A stretch of DNA of 33,024 nt, from positions 1 to 33,024 of the forward strand of contig DIVR01000073.1 in NCBI GenBank assembly GCA_002428325.1, in the 5' to 3' direction. Made by a program: the position numbers and the translations under genes. Numbering within the stretch: the first letter of the stretch is position 1; every line of letters starts with the position of its first letter. The notes beneath the pieces are model-generated. The model did not search any database. It was not told where the DNA came from and was given only the letters and a program-made list of their open reading frames with translations. Shown piece by piece: positions 1 to 8,450 of the stretch. This stretch comes from a bacterium UBP4_UBA6127. Its GTDB lineage: Bacteria > UBP4 > UBA4092.

Positions 1-1
1 C

Positions 2-1891
2 AAGGAAGGTTCCGGCGAAACTTACTGGACTGAGAGTAATGATTTATCCCATTTCATGGAACGATTCCTGACTGATTTGGAATATGAAGTGGTGGGATTT
101 CTTGACCCGGTGGATGGGCTGAGATTCCCGACCGAAGAGATGCAAATCATTTTTAAGAAACTTCAATCAGGAAAAGCGGTGCTTCCCCCTGATGAGGAAA
201 ATAAAAAGGCTGGGTCTGTAAGCCATTCTCAAAAAGAACCTCCTGGGGCAACGACAGATCCCACCCGGTTATCCGGCAGCTCCTCAGCCGCCCCGGCTCC
301 TCCCCCTCGAAGGTCCCGGCCGGTGGATTTACCCAGTACCCTGGATAGTATCCGAATTGCTATGAGCAACAGCCAAATTCCTTGTGCCTTTGTCATCAAT
401 ATGGCTTCCCGGCTGTTATCTTCTCCCTCCCATCTGGCCTGCGCCGAGAGGGATGTATTTACTCGAATCATGAAATCTTCTCTGGTCAGCCAACAGGTCA
501 TCCGGGAAAATAAACGATGGAATAATATGCTGTTTCTCGTTTGCGACAAACTCAATGATATTCCTCCTTTCATGTATCTGAACAATCCCCGAAGCCGGTC
601 TATTTTTGTGGATAAGCCGGATGCGGCTGAACGGCGGCGGTTCATTAAACGCAATTATCGATATTTCTTTGGCGCTCCGGTGGCCGAACCTCCCAAGGAG
701 ATTGCCTCCCAGTTTTCAATCCTGACGGAAGGCCTGACTTATTATGAGATGAAAAGCCTTATCAGCCTTTCCATGAAAGAAAAATTGCCTATCATGGACC
801 CTATTACCCATACCCCCAGGATTCGTAATATCTGTGAAATGTATAAGTATGGGATAACTGAAAGTGAATGGGACAAGATTGATAAATCCCGGCTGGATTT
901 GGCGGAGTCTTTTATCCAGACCCGCATCAAGGGCCAGGAAGCGGCTGTTTCCAGGGTATTGGATATCATTAAAAGAGCTAAAATCGGATTGGCAGCCGGC
1001 GAGTCCCAGAAACATAACCGTCCCCGGGGAGTCCTCTTTTTTGCCGGACCTACCGGAGTGGGTAAGACTGAAATGGCAAAAGCCCTGGCGGAATTATTAT
1101 TTGGACAGGGAGACCGCTGTATCCGGTTTGATATGAGTGAATATGCGGCAGAGCATGCCGACCAGCGATTATTGGGAGCCCCTCCAGGGTATGTGGGATA
1201 TGAAGAAGGGGGACAGCTGACCAACACGGTCAAAGAGCATCCTTTCTCGGTTCTTTTATTCGATGAGATTGAGAAGGCCCATGTCCGGATATTCGATAAA
1301 TTCCTGCAGATTCTGGATGATGGTCGGTTGACCGATGGGAAGGGAGATACGGTTTATTTTTCTGAATCCATTATTATTTTCACCAGTAACCTGGGAACCG
1401 TATCGACTCTGGAAAACAGTGAGAACCAAAGAGTTACCATGGTCAGCCCTGAGATGTCTTATCCGATGGTAAAAGAGAAAGTCCTGGAAGCGATTCGGGA
1501 CCATTTTAATTTTGTCCTGGGCCGGCCGGAAATCCTGAACCGGTTTGGAGATAATTTTGTGGTCTTTGATTTTATCCGGCCCCCGGTGGATGAAATGATT
1601 ATTGACTTGTTGATTTCCCGGCTGGCAAAAGCTACCCTGATAGATAAGAAAATATCCCTGGTGGTGGAAGCTCCGGTGAAACATCAGATACTCCAATTAT
1701 CCAAAAATCATCTCCATCATGGCGGCCGAGGCATCCGAAATATGCTTGATTCGGCCTTGGTCAATCCCCTTAACCGGGTCCTGTTTGACCAGGAAATCGA
1801 ACCCGGCGGAAAACTGATTATTGAAGATTTGATTGACCATGGAGAGAATGTCCCTTATCGGTTTGAGTTAATGACCCGAGTGGCAAAATGA
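2..1891 (+). CDS. ClpB-type AAA+ ATPase, 5' truncated by window edge
   Basis: The frame is open from base 2 with no stop, so the true start lies upstream; the first internal ATG is at 56, and residues below count from it. The C-terminal half is a complete ClpA/ClpB-type second AAA+ module: Walker A GPTGVGKT at 331-338, pore loop GYVGY at 378-382, Walker B FDEIEKA around D403-E404, sensor-1 N445, the LNR arginine-finger segment, and a C-terminal small domain. Before it is a Pro/Ser/Arg-rich linker (about 65-95) and a region (about 95-205) that looks like the end of another AAA domain. There the Walker B-like strand reads FVINMASRL without the acidic pair, so that module seems inactive. No Clp N-domain or M-domain is visible. 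The stop overlaps the next gene by 4 bp. I infer a remodelling ATPase serving the signalling operon; its substrate is unknown. Confidence 0.85.
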   Translation, partial: KEGSGETYWTESNDLSHFMERFLTDLEYEVVGFLDPVDGLRFPTEEMQIIFKKLQSGKAVLPPDEENKKAGSVSHSQKEPPGATTDPTRLSGSSSAAPAPPPRRSRPVDLPSTLDSIRIAMSNSQIPCAFVINMASRLLSSPSHLACAERDVFTRIMKSSLVSQQVIRENKRWNNMLFLVCDKLNDIPPFMYLNNPRSRSIFVDKPDAAERRRFIKRNYRYFFGAPVAEPPKEIASQFSILTEGLTYYEMKSLISLSMKEKLPIMDPITHTPRIRNICEMYKYGITESEWDKIDKSRLDLAESFIQTRIKGQEAAVSRVLDIIKRAKIGLAAGESQKHNRPRGVLFFAGPTGVGKTEMAKALAELLFGQGDRCIRFDMSEYAAEHADQRLLGAPPGYVGYEEGGQLTNTVKEHPFSVLLFDEIEKAHVRIFDKFLQILDDGRLTDGKGDTVYFSESIIIFTSNLGTVSTLENSENQRVTMVSPEMSYPMVKEKVLEAIRDHFNFVLGRPEILNRFGDNFVVFDFIRPPVDEMIIDLLISRLAKATLIDKKISLVVEAPVKHQILQLSKNHLHHGGRGIRNMLDSALVNPLNRVLFDQEIEPGGKLIIEDLIDHGENVPYRFELMTRVAK

Positions 1892-2520
1892 CGCAAGTAA
1901 ACCTATATGCCCTGTCCTATCCGGTAACGGCTCTGGGACCGGGAAAACGGCTGGCTCTCTGGGTGGCAGGCTGCGGGAAACGGTGTCCAGGCTGTATCAG
2001 TCCGGAGATGCAGTCTCCGGACTCAGGTAAGAAACTGGAAGTAGAAACGCTGCTGTCGCATATCAGCCGAATTCCCATGGAACTGGATGGTCTGACAATT
2101 TCAGGAGGGGAACCTTTTGACCAGCCGGAAGCTATAGTTGAATTGCTGGAAGGAATCAGGTCCCGTTTTCCCCAATGGAATATTATCCTCTATTCGGGAT
2201 ATACTTTGCTGACATTGAGAAAAAGGCACCGGGCTGTTCAGAAAATATTGAAATTAATAGATGTCCTGATAGATGGACCTTTCCGGCGGGAAAATCCATC
2301 AATTCACCCCCTGACCGGATCGGGTAACCAGCATCTTCGTTACCTGACACCCCGGGGGAAGGACTTGAAATCCAATATGGATAAAATACCATTCAATCAG
2401 GCGAATCTGGGTATGGGGCCGGGTAAGATGAAAATGATAATCGGGATATTGGATCCCCTTGCCCGGGAATCTGTCCATAAAAGCCTGGGAATTCATGGTG
2501 AGGTTGGGATAAATGAATGA
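1888..2520 (+). CDS. Radical SAM activase-like protein (NrdG/PflA type, 4Fe-4S)
   Basis: This 210-residue protein has the short architecture of anaerobic ribonucleotide-reductase activating proteins. It shows a GPGKR segment before the cluster loop, cysteines C29, C33 and C36 (CGKRCPGC, CX3CX2C), and the GLTISGGEP motif at 68-76 that contacts S-adenosylmethionine in this family, then an ILYSGYT strand. Known relatives use SAM to install a glycyl radical on a partner enzyme. No nrdD, pflB or other glycyl-radical enzyme is in the window. Its ATG overlaps the stop of the AAA+ gene (ATGA), and it overlaps the FHA gene by 8 bp, so it is translated with the signalling genes. The fold assignment is firm; the partner is unknown and may not be a conventional glycyl-radical enzyme. 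Confidence 0.85.
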   Translation: MTQVNLYALSYPVTALGPGKRLALWVAGCGKRCPGCISPEMQSPDSGKKLEVETLLSHISRIPMELDGLTISGGEPFDQPEAIVELLEGIRSRFPQWNIILYSGYTLLTLRKRHRAVQKILKLIDVLIDGPFRRENPSIHPLTGSGNQHLRYLTPRGKDLKSNMDKIPFNQANLGMGPGKMKMIIGILDPLARESVHKSLGIHGEVGINE

Positions 2521-3103
2521 ATATGTGAAAGTCTGTCCTGTTTGTAAGCATCATAATCCGGAAGATTCAGATATCTGTGAAGTGGATGGAGTGTACCTGG
2601 GAATGACTCCTTCGGTGCGAGCCATTGATGCGGCGGCATCTCCGGTTCCTCCCAATGATGCCACTGTCATATTGCCCGGTAAAAAAGCATCCCCTGAATC
2701 ACTAGATGAACATGCGGGGATGGATCCATCCGGCGAGAGACAATCCACTTCAAGGCTTGAAGAAGCTCCCCCTGTGATTTATCTGGATTTGCTGGGAACC
2801 GAAAGGGTCTATACCGTCAGAGCCGGTTCTCTAATGGGGCAATCCCATGCAGACAGCCCGGCTGATATTCAGTTGGAGCAGATACCTGATGTGGAATATA
2901 TCCATCGCCAGCATGCCCGTTTTAATTATGAAGATGGGCAATGGTCTCTCATTCCGGTGGACCAGAAAACGCTGGGAAGGGATTTTACCAATCCGACATA
3001 TCTGAATCAACAAAAACTGGTACCTGGACAACCTTATCCCCTGCATAATGGAGACCGGCTGGTCTTGGGTAAAATTCCATTCATAGTCAGGTTTGTTCAG
3101 TAA
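2513..3103 (+). CDS. Zinc-ribbon plus FHA-domain protein
   Basis: This 196-residue protein has an N-terminal ribbon with C8, C11 and C22; the place of a fourth cysteine is taken by D25, so zinc binding may be incomplete. A low-complexity linker (about 35-85) follows. The C-terminal ~100 residues look like a forkhead-associated domain: GSLMGQ as the first loop, EYIHRQHARF as the Ser/His phosphopeptide-binding segment, NPTYLNQQKL where the usual T-x-[VL]-N-G occurs, then NGDRLVLG. FHA domains bind phosphothreonine, so this is the likely reader of marks made by the kinase two genes downstream. It overlaps the activase gene by 8 bp and the phosphatase gene by 1 bp. The binding loop is divergent (YIHRQH rather than VSRxH), so its phosphopeptide preference is uncertain. 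Confidence 0.8.
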   Translation: MNEYVKVCPVCKHHNPEDSDICEVDGVYLGMTPSVRAIDAAASPVPPNDATVILPGKKASPESLDEHAGMDPSGERQSTSRLEEAPPVIYLDLLGTERVYTVRAGSLMGQSHADSPADIQLEQIPDVEYIHRQHARFNYEDGQWSLIPVDQKTLGRDFTNPTYLNQQKLVPGQPYPLHNGDRLVLGKIPFIVRFVQ

Positions 3104-3990
3104 TGAAACAATATCGAGTATTTGGATGCACGGAGAAAGGCTGGGTACGCCGGAGTAATGAAGACCATCTCCTGATTGGCCGGTATATTAAAAATCAGGG
3201 GGGCATGGAATTGTGTTTCTCGGAAACAGATGATTACCTTTGCCGATATGGCATACTCATGGCGGTAGCCGATGGTATTGGCGGAATCCGAGGCGGAGGA
3301 CTTGCCAGTAAACTGGCATTATCTGCCCTGGAAAAGCAGTTTTACGGGGCGGAAAAGGAGTCTTCCTATTCCCTGAATTACCTGGATGCTTTGAAATCCT
3401 CAGCCATAAGGGCCAATGAAACTCTCATCCAACATGCTCAATCAGTGTCTGGTTTTGAGAATATGGGCTGTACCCTGGCCGGGGTTTGCCTGATTCCGGA
3501 AGGGTATTTTGTTTTCAATGCCGGGGACAGCCGGGTCTATCGTTACCGGAATGGAATCCTGAAGCTCCTGACTCAGGATGATACTGTCTATAATCTGGCT
3601 GTTCGGACCGGACAGATTCGCCCAGGGGATTCTTCTCCTCCTGAATCCCATCATACCCTGACCAATTGCATGGGGCTTCCTTCTTTTCAATTACAGGTAG
3701 ATAATGGCCCCGCCCTGATTGAGGGCGACATCCTGTTGATTTGTTCGGACGGGTTATACAACATGGTGGAATTGGGAGAAATGGAAACCATCCTGAAATC
3801 TTTTCGGGAAATCGAGCAGGTGGGCCATGAATTAATTAGCCAGGCCTTAAAACAGGGTGGGGGAGATAATATATCTCTGATACTGGTTTCTTATGAACCT
3901 TCCTCAGTGGATTATATTCATCCTCAAGAGGGAAAACAGGAACACCCTTTATCCTCAGATGCCCGGATTATCAATCCAGATGAACATTAA
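3103..3990 (+). CDS. PP2C-family serine/threonine protein phosphatase
   Basis: This 295-residue cytoplasmic protein carries the whole PP2C motif series: RRSNED at 16-21 with the metal ligand D21, VADGIGG with D57-G58, NAGDSRVY in the centre, SDGLYNM with D216, and GGDNIS with D255-N256. These residues form the Mn/Mg-binding active site of stand-alone bacterial PP2C enzymes such as PrpC and Stp1. The ATG overlaps the stop of the FHA gene by one base (TAATG), which indicates translational coupling. The kinase gene starts 14 bp after its stop. Together they make a classic writer/eraser/reader set, and the likely substrate is the phosphorylated kinase or its targets. The ~35-residue tail after the last motif is polar and probably disordered. 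No membrane segment is visible. Confidence 0.93.
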   Translation: MKQYRVFGCTEKGWVRRSNEDHLLIGRYIKNQGGMELCFSETDDYLCRYGILMAVADGIGGIRGGGLASKLALSALEKQFYGAEKESSYSLNYLDALKSSAIRANETLIQHAQSVSGFENMGCTLAGVCLIPEGYFVFNAGDSRVYRYRNGILKLLTQDDTVYNLAVRTGQIRPGDSSPPESHHTLTNCMGLPSFQLQVDNGPALIEGDILLICSDGLYNMVELGEMETILKSFREIEQVGHELISQALKQGGGDNISLILVSYEPSSVDYIHPQEGKQEHPLSSDARIINPDEH

Positions 3991-4004
3991 ACCGGAATTA
4001 AGAA

Positions 4005-6596
4005 ATGCCTGATAACGACTCTAATCATAATCCTACTCCTACTGAAAAAAATCCTGAGAATACGGGTCTTCCTATGGATAACCCCAGCAAGCTGGCTGCA
4101 AATTCCAAGCCGGATGAGGAGGGTACCTGGCGAATGCCTGATTCTCCCATCACTAGCAGGCTGGAAGAAAATCCTGTAACCACCCGGATTGACAGCCAGG
4201 CCTCAGTTTTGGGAAGCCGGGATGCCATCACCCTGAAAGAAAATGATTTAGTGGAGAACCGATACCGGGTGACCGAAGGACCTCTGGGAGGAAATGCCGG
4301 GGAAGCAGAGATATTTAAATGCCGGGATGAATTATCCGATGAGATTATTATCCTGAAGCTTTACCGGTTTTATATCTATCCCCATAAGGAAGTTCTGGAT
4401 AAGCTGGCTGAGATCCAGCATCCGCACCTGATTGGCTTGAAGCATTATGGCTATTGGAACAGCCGATTCTATGAAATTATGGAATATTGCGAAGGGGGGA
4501 GCCTGGCTGATTTCATGCCCTTGGATGAATCAGAATTACGCCGGCTTGTGCCGCCCATTGCCAGTGGTCTTCATTATTGCCATGACCTGAAGATCATCCA
4601 TCGGGATGTGAAACCCAGTAATTTATTTTATCGGAAATCCGGGGAAGCGGAAGTGGTTATTGGAGATTTTGGCATCAGTTCCCTGCTGGAAAAAGAAGAA
4701 AAAGTCCGGCGGACTCAGACCTTTAAAAACCTGACAATGGATTATGCCGCTCCCGAACTTCTCAGCCGGGAAGAAGTCAGTCCCAAGACTGATTTTTATG
4801 CTTTGGGGATCACCTTTATCCATTTACTGACGGGGGTTTCTCCTTTTGCCGGGAATGTGAATCCCACCTCTATCCTTGCCGCTCATCTGACTGGGAATAT
4901 CCCCTTACCGGAAACCCGAAGCGAATCCGTCCGCATCTTATTAAGGGGACTGTTGCAGCTGCGTCCGGAAAACCGGTGGGGGTATCAGCAGTTAATGCAG
5001 TGGTACCGGGAAGAACCCATTCTGACTGACCAGGGATTTCCCTGGAAAGATGAAATATTTTCAGGAGCGGATGTTCCTTTTCCGGGGTATCCGGAAGCTA
5101 AAAACCCCAAAGAACTGGCAAAATACCTGGGACGTTTTGATGCTGCGACCGAATTGTTCCGGGGGAACGTATTTCGATGGGTCTATGACCATTTTGACCC
5201 TCAGATGGCCGATGCCATTAAACTGTTGGAAGAAAACTATTCAGACCGGCCTTCCCTGGCGGTATTTAAACTTCGATTTCTATTGGATCCTTCCCAGGCT
5301 TTCCGGGCAGGGCATTACTGGGTTACTTCATTGGATGATATTTTAAAAATGCTTTTGACCCGGGACCCCAAATTGTATCAGGTATTGGCGGATGGCCTGT
5401 ATGGTGAATTTCTGGAAAGCTGGATTGAAGGGACTCAGCCGGCTGTGGTCAGCCGGGAATTGGTGGCTAATATCCGAAAAATCAGGAGGGAATTTCCTGA
5501 TAAGGAAAGAGGCCTGGCGGCCCTGATGTATTTATTGGACCCTTCCCAACCTTTATATGTTGATGAAGAGACCCAGATTCATGAACCCGAGGATTTAGGA
5601 AAATATCTTCGGGACCGGCCCGACCTGGAACCCCTGTTAAGAGATATGGTTTTTATTGGCAGATTCCAATCCTGGCTGAGAATTGTGTATCCTCAACGGG
5701 AAGAAGAAGCTGATTTTATTGATAAGTGCCTGGATGAAATGTCCAGTGTCCCTGATCAGGCATGGAATGCTATTACCTGGCATTTTTGGCCGGAAGCTCC
5801 TTTCCTTTTCAGGGGACATTCTTATAAGGATACTGCCAGTCTGGCGGAAGCCATGGATAAATCAGTTCCCGACAGAGAAGCTGCCATGGAAACCCTGAAA
5901 AACAATACCCTGCGTAATTGGCTGCTGATGACAGGACGGTTATCTGACCCCAGCCTGTTTGACCAGGTAATGGCCGACCCTGTAAATCTGCCTGAGGCAA
6001 AACTGGAAGCTATCCTGCATCTGCTGGACCCCAAGTTACCCTGGCCCCGGCCAGTGGCGGGAGTGAATCAGGTGAACCTGGGTAAAGTGAAAAATAATGC
6101 CGATAAAGAAGCCCGTTTTTTATTAAAAAATGAAGCCCGGGGATATTTATCCGGGATCATTACCTTGAAACAGAAAGAAGGCAGCGGGTTCAGTATTGAG
6201 CCGATGGAAATTGAAGGGGGCCCTGTAGAAGTCAGAATCATAGTCAAACCCCTGGGTAAGGCTATGGGTGAAAAATTATCTGCTGAGATTTTGGTTGAGA
6301 CCAATGGCGGGAATCTTAAAATCCCTGTATCCTGCCAGGTATCAGCTCCCTTGGAAGAGATTTTTTCTCCCAGTTTGGCTGCCGGACTGATATTAGGCTG
6401 TACCCTGGGATTCTCCCGGTTTGTCATAAGTTATTCCAATACTGTTTTTGAAACTCGGATAACCCGATTTATGGAGTTTGCCATGATCCGGCAAATCCGG
6501 GGAGTAGGGGGATTCCTTTTCATTATGGATATCCTTCTGGTGGTGCTTGGGGGCTTGATCCTATATGTCTATCGAATGCTGAGGAATAGAGATTAA
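4005..6596 (+). CDS. Membrane-anchored Ser/Thr protein kinase with internal repeats
   Basis: This is an 863-residue protein. A polar N-terminus (1-80) precedes a Hanks-type kinase domain at about 85-335. Visible are the lysine in IILKLYRF (about 117), HRDVKPSN with D201, DFG at D221-G223, and APELL (about 250). The glycine loop is atypical (GPLGGNAGEAEIF). Residues ~357-677 form four divergent repeats of about 80 residues, each starting near a FRGH/FPGY-type segment, carrying a helix with an [FL]xxWL pattern, and ending in LLDPSQ (428-431), LLDPSQ (512-515), FWPEA (595) or LLDPKL (675). A beta-rich Ig-like region follows (about 690-785), then two C-terminal hydrophobic segments and a basic tail. 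A membrane-attached kinase is inferred. The gene follows the phosphatase by 14 bp and leads into the propeller gene. The repeat region is probably a protein-interaction platform. Confidence 0.92.
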   Translation: MPDNDSNHNPTPTEKNPENTGLPMDNPSKLAANSKPDEEGTWRMPDSPITSRLEENPVTTRIDSQASVLGSRDAITLKENDLVENRYRVTEGPLGGNAGEAEIFKCRDELSDEIIILKLYRFYIYPHKEVLDKLAEIQHPHLIGLKHYGYWNSRFYEIMEYCEGGSLADFMPLDESELRRLVPPIASGLHYCHDLKIIHRDVKPSNLFYRKSGEAEVVIGDFGISSLLEKEEKVRRTQTFKNLTMDYAAPELLSREEVSPKTDFYALGITFIHLLTGVSPFAGNVNPTSILAAHLTGNIPLPETRSESVRILLRGLLQLRPENRWGYQQLMQWYREEPILTDQGFPWKDEIFSGADVPFPGYPEAKNPKELAKYLGRFDAATELFRGNVFRWVYDHFDPQMADAIKLLEENYSDRPSLAVFKLRFLLDPSQAFRAGHYWVTSLDDILKMLLTRDPKLYQVLADGLYGEFLESWIEGTQPAVVSRELVANIRKIRREFPDKERGLAALMYLLDPSQPLYVDEETQIHEPEDLGKYLRDRPDLEPLLRDMVFIGRFQSWLRIVYPQREEEADFIDKCLDEMSSVPDQAWNAITWHFWPEAPFLFRGHSYKDTASLAEAMDKSVPDREAAMETLKNNTLRNWLLMTGRLSDPSLFDQVMADPVNLPEAKLEAILHLLDPKLPWPRPVAGVNQVNLGKVKNNADKEARFLLKNEARGYLSGIITLKQKEGSGFSIEPMEIEGGPVEVRIIVKPLGKAMGEKLSAEILVETNGGNLKIPVSCQVSAPLEEIFSPSLAAGLILGCTLGFSRFVISYSNTVFETRITRFMEFAMIRQIRGVGGFLFIMDILLVVLGGLILYVYRMLRNRD

Positions 6597-6646
6597 TGAA
6601 CGGCCTGAATAGGACAGACAATGACAGACAGGAGGCGGTCTCCTGA
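6596..6646 (+). other. Possible 16-codon coupling ORF between kinase and propeller genes
   Basis: The kinase stop overlaps an ATG (TAATG at 6594-6598). This opens a 16-codon frame, MNGLNRTDNDRQEAVS, whose TGA (6644-6646) overlaps the ATG of the next gene (TGATG). The frame contains the GGAGG ribosome-binding site of that next gene at 6631-6635. It may be a coupling or leader peptide that carries ribosomes over the gap, or simply chance. There is no independent evidence that it is translated. Confidence 0.25.
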
Positions 6647-8187
6647 TGAGCTGGCGGATGATAATATTCATTACTCTGATGACGATACTGGTTCTCTCTA
6701 TGGCATTACAAATCCAGGTTGTCTTTGATGTGGCATTCTGGATACTCTTTAATATTTTTGCCGGGATGGATATCATACTGGGGGGTTGGTTTTTCCTGCC
6801 GGCTTTTGTTTCCTGGACTCTTGTGGGATTTGTGCTGGGCTTTTTATTCTACTTTGGGCTGAGGCAATCCTACCGGTTGCAGTCCACAGCGTATCGGACT
6901 CTAGCATTAAGGTGTGCCTGGGGATTTCTGGGGATAACTTGTATTTTGGGGGTAATCAGCGCCTGGAGAGCATCGGGTTCTATCTTCCCGGCAGCAAGGC
7001 CTCCGGTGGGACCTCCGGCGCAACAGCAGAGACCTGCTCAACCCGATGCCGCCCGGCAGAATTCTGGCATTATAGGTCGAGTGGATTGGCAGAAATTTTT
7101 CCCCCATCGGGAAAATTTGATATTGAATGGGATAACAGCGGTCAGCGAGGGGAAGTATGCCCTGGTGGGGATGGTGAAACCTCCGATATATTCTTTCATG
7201 CTGGATTCAACAGGTAAGATGGTTTGGGAACAGGCCTATACAGGTGCCACTTCTTACCAGGGGCGGGCCATCATGAGGCTTCCCAAGGGAGGTTTTCTGA
7301 TTGTTGGTTCCGCTTATCCTCAGGATAATTCCAATGAAGACGGGTTTGCGGTCCGGTTAAATTCCGCCGGACAATTAGTCTGGATTCGCAGCTGGGGCGG
7401 TAAGTCCCGGGATGGCTTCAATTCCTTGTGTCTGGACCCTAAGAAAGGTTTTATCCTGGCTGGATACAGCGATACGGTTGAAGGCCTGAACAGGGGCTGG
7501 CTACTGGCTATTGACGATTGGGGAAATTCCCTTGGAGAACAATACTTCACCCGGGGACACAGCCGTTTTAATTCTGTGGCAGCTACTCCTGAGGGAGGGT
7601 TGATTTTGGGAGGAACGGGGGTAAGTCCGAATAATCTGGAAGGAGAGATGAGGGTATTAATGGGCGCTCAATTTTCAGACCAGGGCTGGGTGCTTAAACT
7701 CAGTTCTGAATGGAATACCCAGAATGAAGTTTTTTTAGGCCCGATGAATGGCAGTGCGGTTCAGCAAATCATACCCTGCCGGCAGGGAGGGTATGCCTGT
7801 ATTGGCCTGACCGATAATCAACGGAATTCCTTTTTTGCGAAACTGGATAAAACTGGGTCTGTCCAGAATGTTCAGTTTTATGACAGCACCGGGGATTTGG
7901 GAGGGTATGGGATCACAGAGCTGATGGATGGAAGGTTCCTGGCGGTTGGAATTACCTCTCAATTAGGTGACAGCCGGGGAGATGGTTGGCTGGCTTCTCT
8001 TGATTCTACCGGATTGATATTGCGGCAACAGGCTTTTAATCCGGGAGGGAGGGATAGATTCTATGCTATCCAGCCTCTGAGTGAGAATGAATTTGTTTTA
8101 GCAGGTTCAAGGACGGTACCTGAATCAGGCCGATTGGAAGGTTGGGTCCTCAAACTGACCCTTACCGATAAGACAGATAATCCATAA
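6646..8187 (+). CDS. Membrane protein with seven-blade beta-propeller
   Basis: This 513-residue protein is not assigned to a named family. Residues ~5-105 contain three or four hydrophobic membrane segments, followed by a Pro/Gln/Ala-rich linker (about 112-135). The rest is a repeat protein. I count seven blades of about 50 residues, each with the pattern [GG]-F-x-[IVL]-x-G-[SYTI] ... [GF]-x-[VAL]-[RK]-L-[DN]-x-x-G-x-x-[VL]-W, for example GGFLIVGSA, KGFILAGYS, GGLILGGTG, GRFLAVGIT and EFVLAGSR. This resembles PQQ- or SBBP-type propellers, which usually bind proteins or ligands. It has GGAGG 10 bp before the ATG and is the last gene of the signalling operon. A sensor or scaffold linked to the kinase is inferred. 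Whether the propeller faces out depends on the uncertain number of membrane segments. Confidence 0.8.
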   Translation: MSWRMIIFITLMTILVLSMALQIQVVFDVAFWILFNIFAGMDIILGGWFFLPAFVSWTLVGFVLGFLFYFGLRQSYRLQSTAYRTLALRCAWGFLGITCILGVISAWRASGSIFPAARPPVGPPAQQQRPAQPDAARQNSGIIGRVDWQKFFPHRENLILNGITAVSEGKYALVGMVKPPIYSFMLDSTGKMVWEQAYTGATSYQGRAIMRLPKGGFLIVGSAYPQDNSNEDGFAVRLNSAGQLVWIRSWGGKSRDGFNSLCLDPKKGFILAGYSDTVEGLNRGWLLAIDDWGNSLGEQYFTRGHSRFNSVAATPEGGLILGGTGVSPNNLEGEMRVLMGAQFSDQGWVLKLSSEWNTQNEVFLGPMNGSAVQQIIPCRQGGYACIGLTDNQRNSFFAKLDKTGSVQNVQFYDSTGDLGGYGITELMDGRFLAVGITSQLGDSRGDGWLASLDSTGLILRQQAFNPGGRDRFYAIQPLSENEFVLAGSRTVPESGRLEGWVLKLTLTDKTDNP

Positions 8188-8321
8188 CTCTATTTATTAG
8201 ATTATTCCTGCATACGGATTGCAATATTCCGGATAGAAGATGAAATTTTCAAGATATCTCAATGAGATTGACTAAAACCGAAGAATTGATTGAAGGTTTG
8301 CCTGAAATCAGGCAAAAAAAA

Positions 8322-8397
8322 TGGTGGAGACGACGGGGGTCGAACCCGTGACCTCCAGACTGCCAGCCTGGCGCTCTCCCAATTGAGCTACGTCCCC
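8322..8397 (-). tRNA. tRNA-Ala (anticodon GGC), CCA encoded
   Basis: On the minus strand the acceptor arm GGGGACG pairs with CGTCTCC through 7 bp, including the G3-U70 wobble that identifies alanine tRNAs. The D arm contains GCTC/GAGC. The anticodon stem CCAGG/TCTGG closes the loop CTGGCAG, giving anticodon GGC (plus-strand bases 8362-8364). The T arm contains GGTTCGA, the discriminator is A, and 3' CCA is encoded at 8322-8324. The total length is 76 nt. All parts fold canonically. Confidence 0.97.
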
Positions 8398-8422
8398 ACA
8401 CTGTGGTGTGTTCGAGATATTT

Positions 8423-8450
8423 ATTTTACCACAAAGCCTTTCCCATGCAA
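8423..8450 (-). promoter_or_regulatory. Probable promoter of tRNA-Ala
   Basis: Read on the minus strand, TTGCAT (8445-8450), a 16-bp spacer and TAAAAT (8423-8428) preceded by TGG (an extended -10) lie about 25 bp before the 5' end of the tRNA. A short CACAC/GTGTG inverted repeat lies between this promoter and the mature 5' end. The -35 match is weak, so the call rests mainly on the -10 and its position. Confidence 0.5.

Noticed and set aside
8297..8320. Hairpin TTTGCCTGA/TCAGGCAAA as terminator of tRNA-Ala
   Set aside because: On the minus strand the T run comes before the stem, not after it, and the loop would be too small; it is not a normal terminator in either direction.
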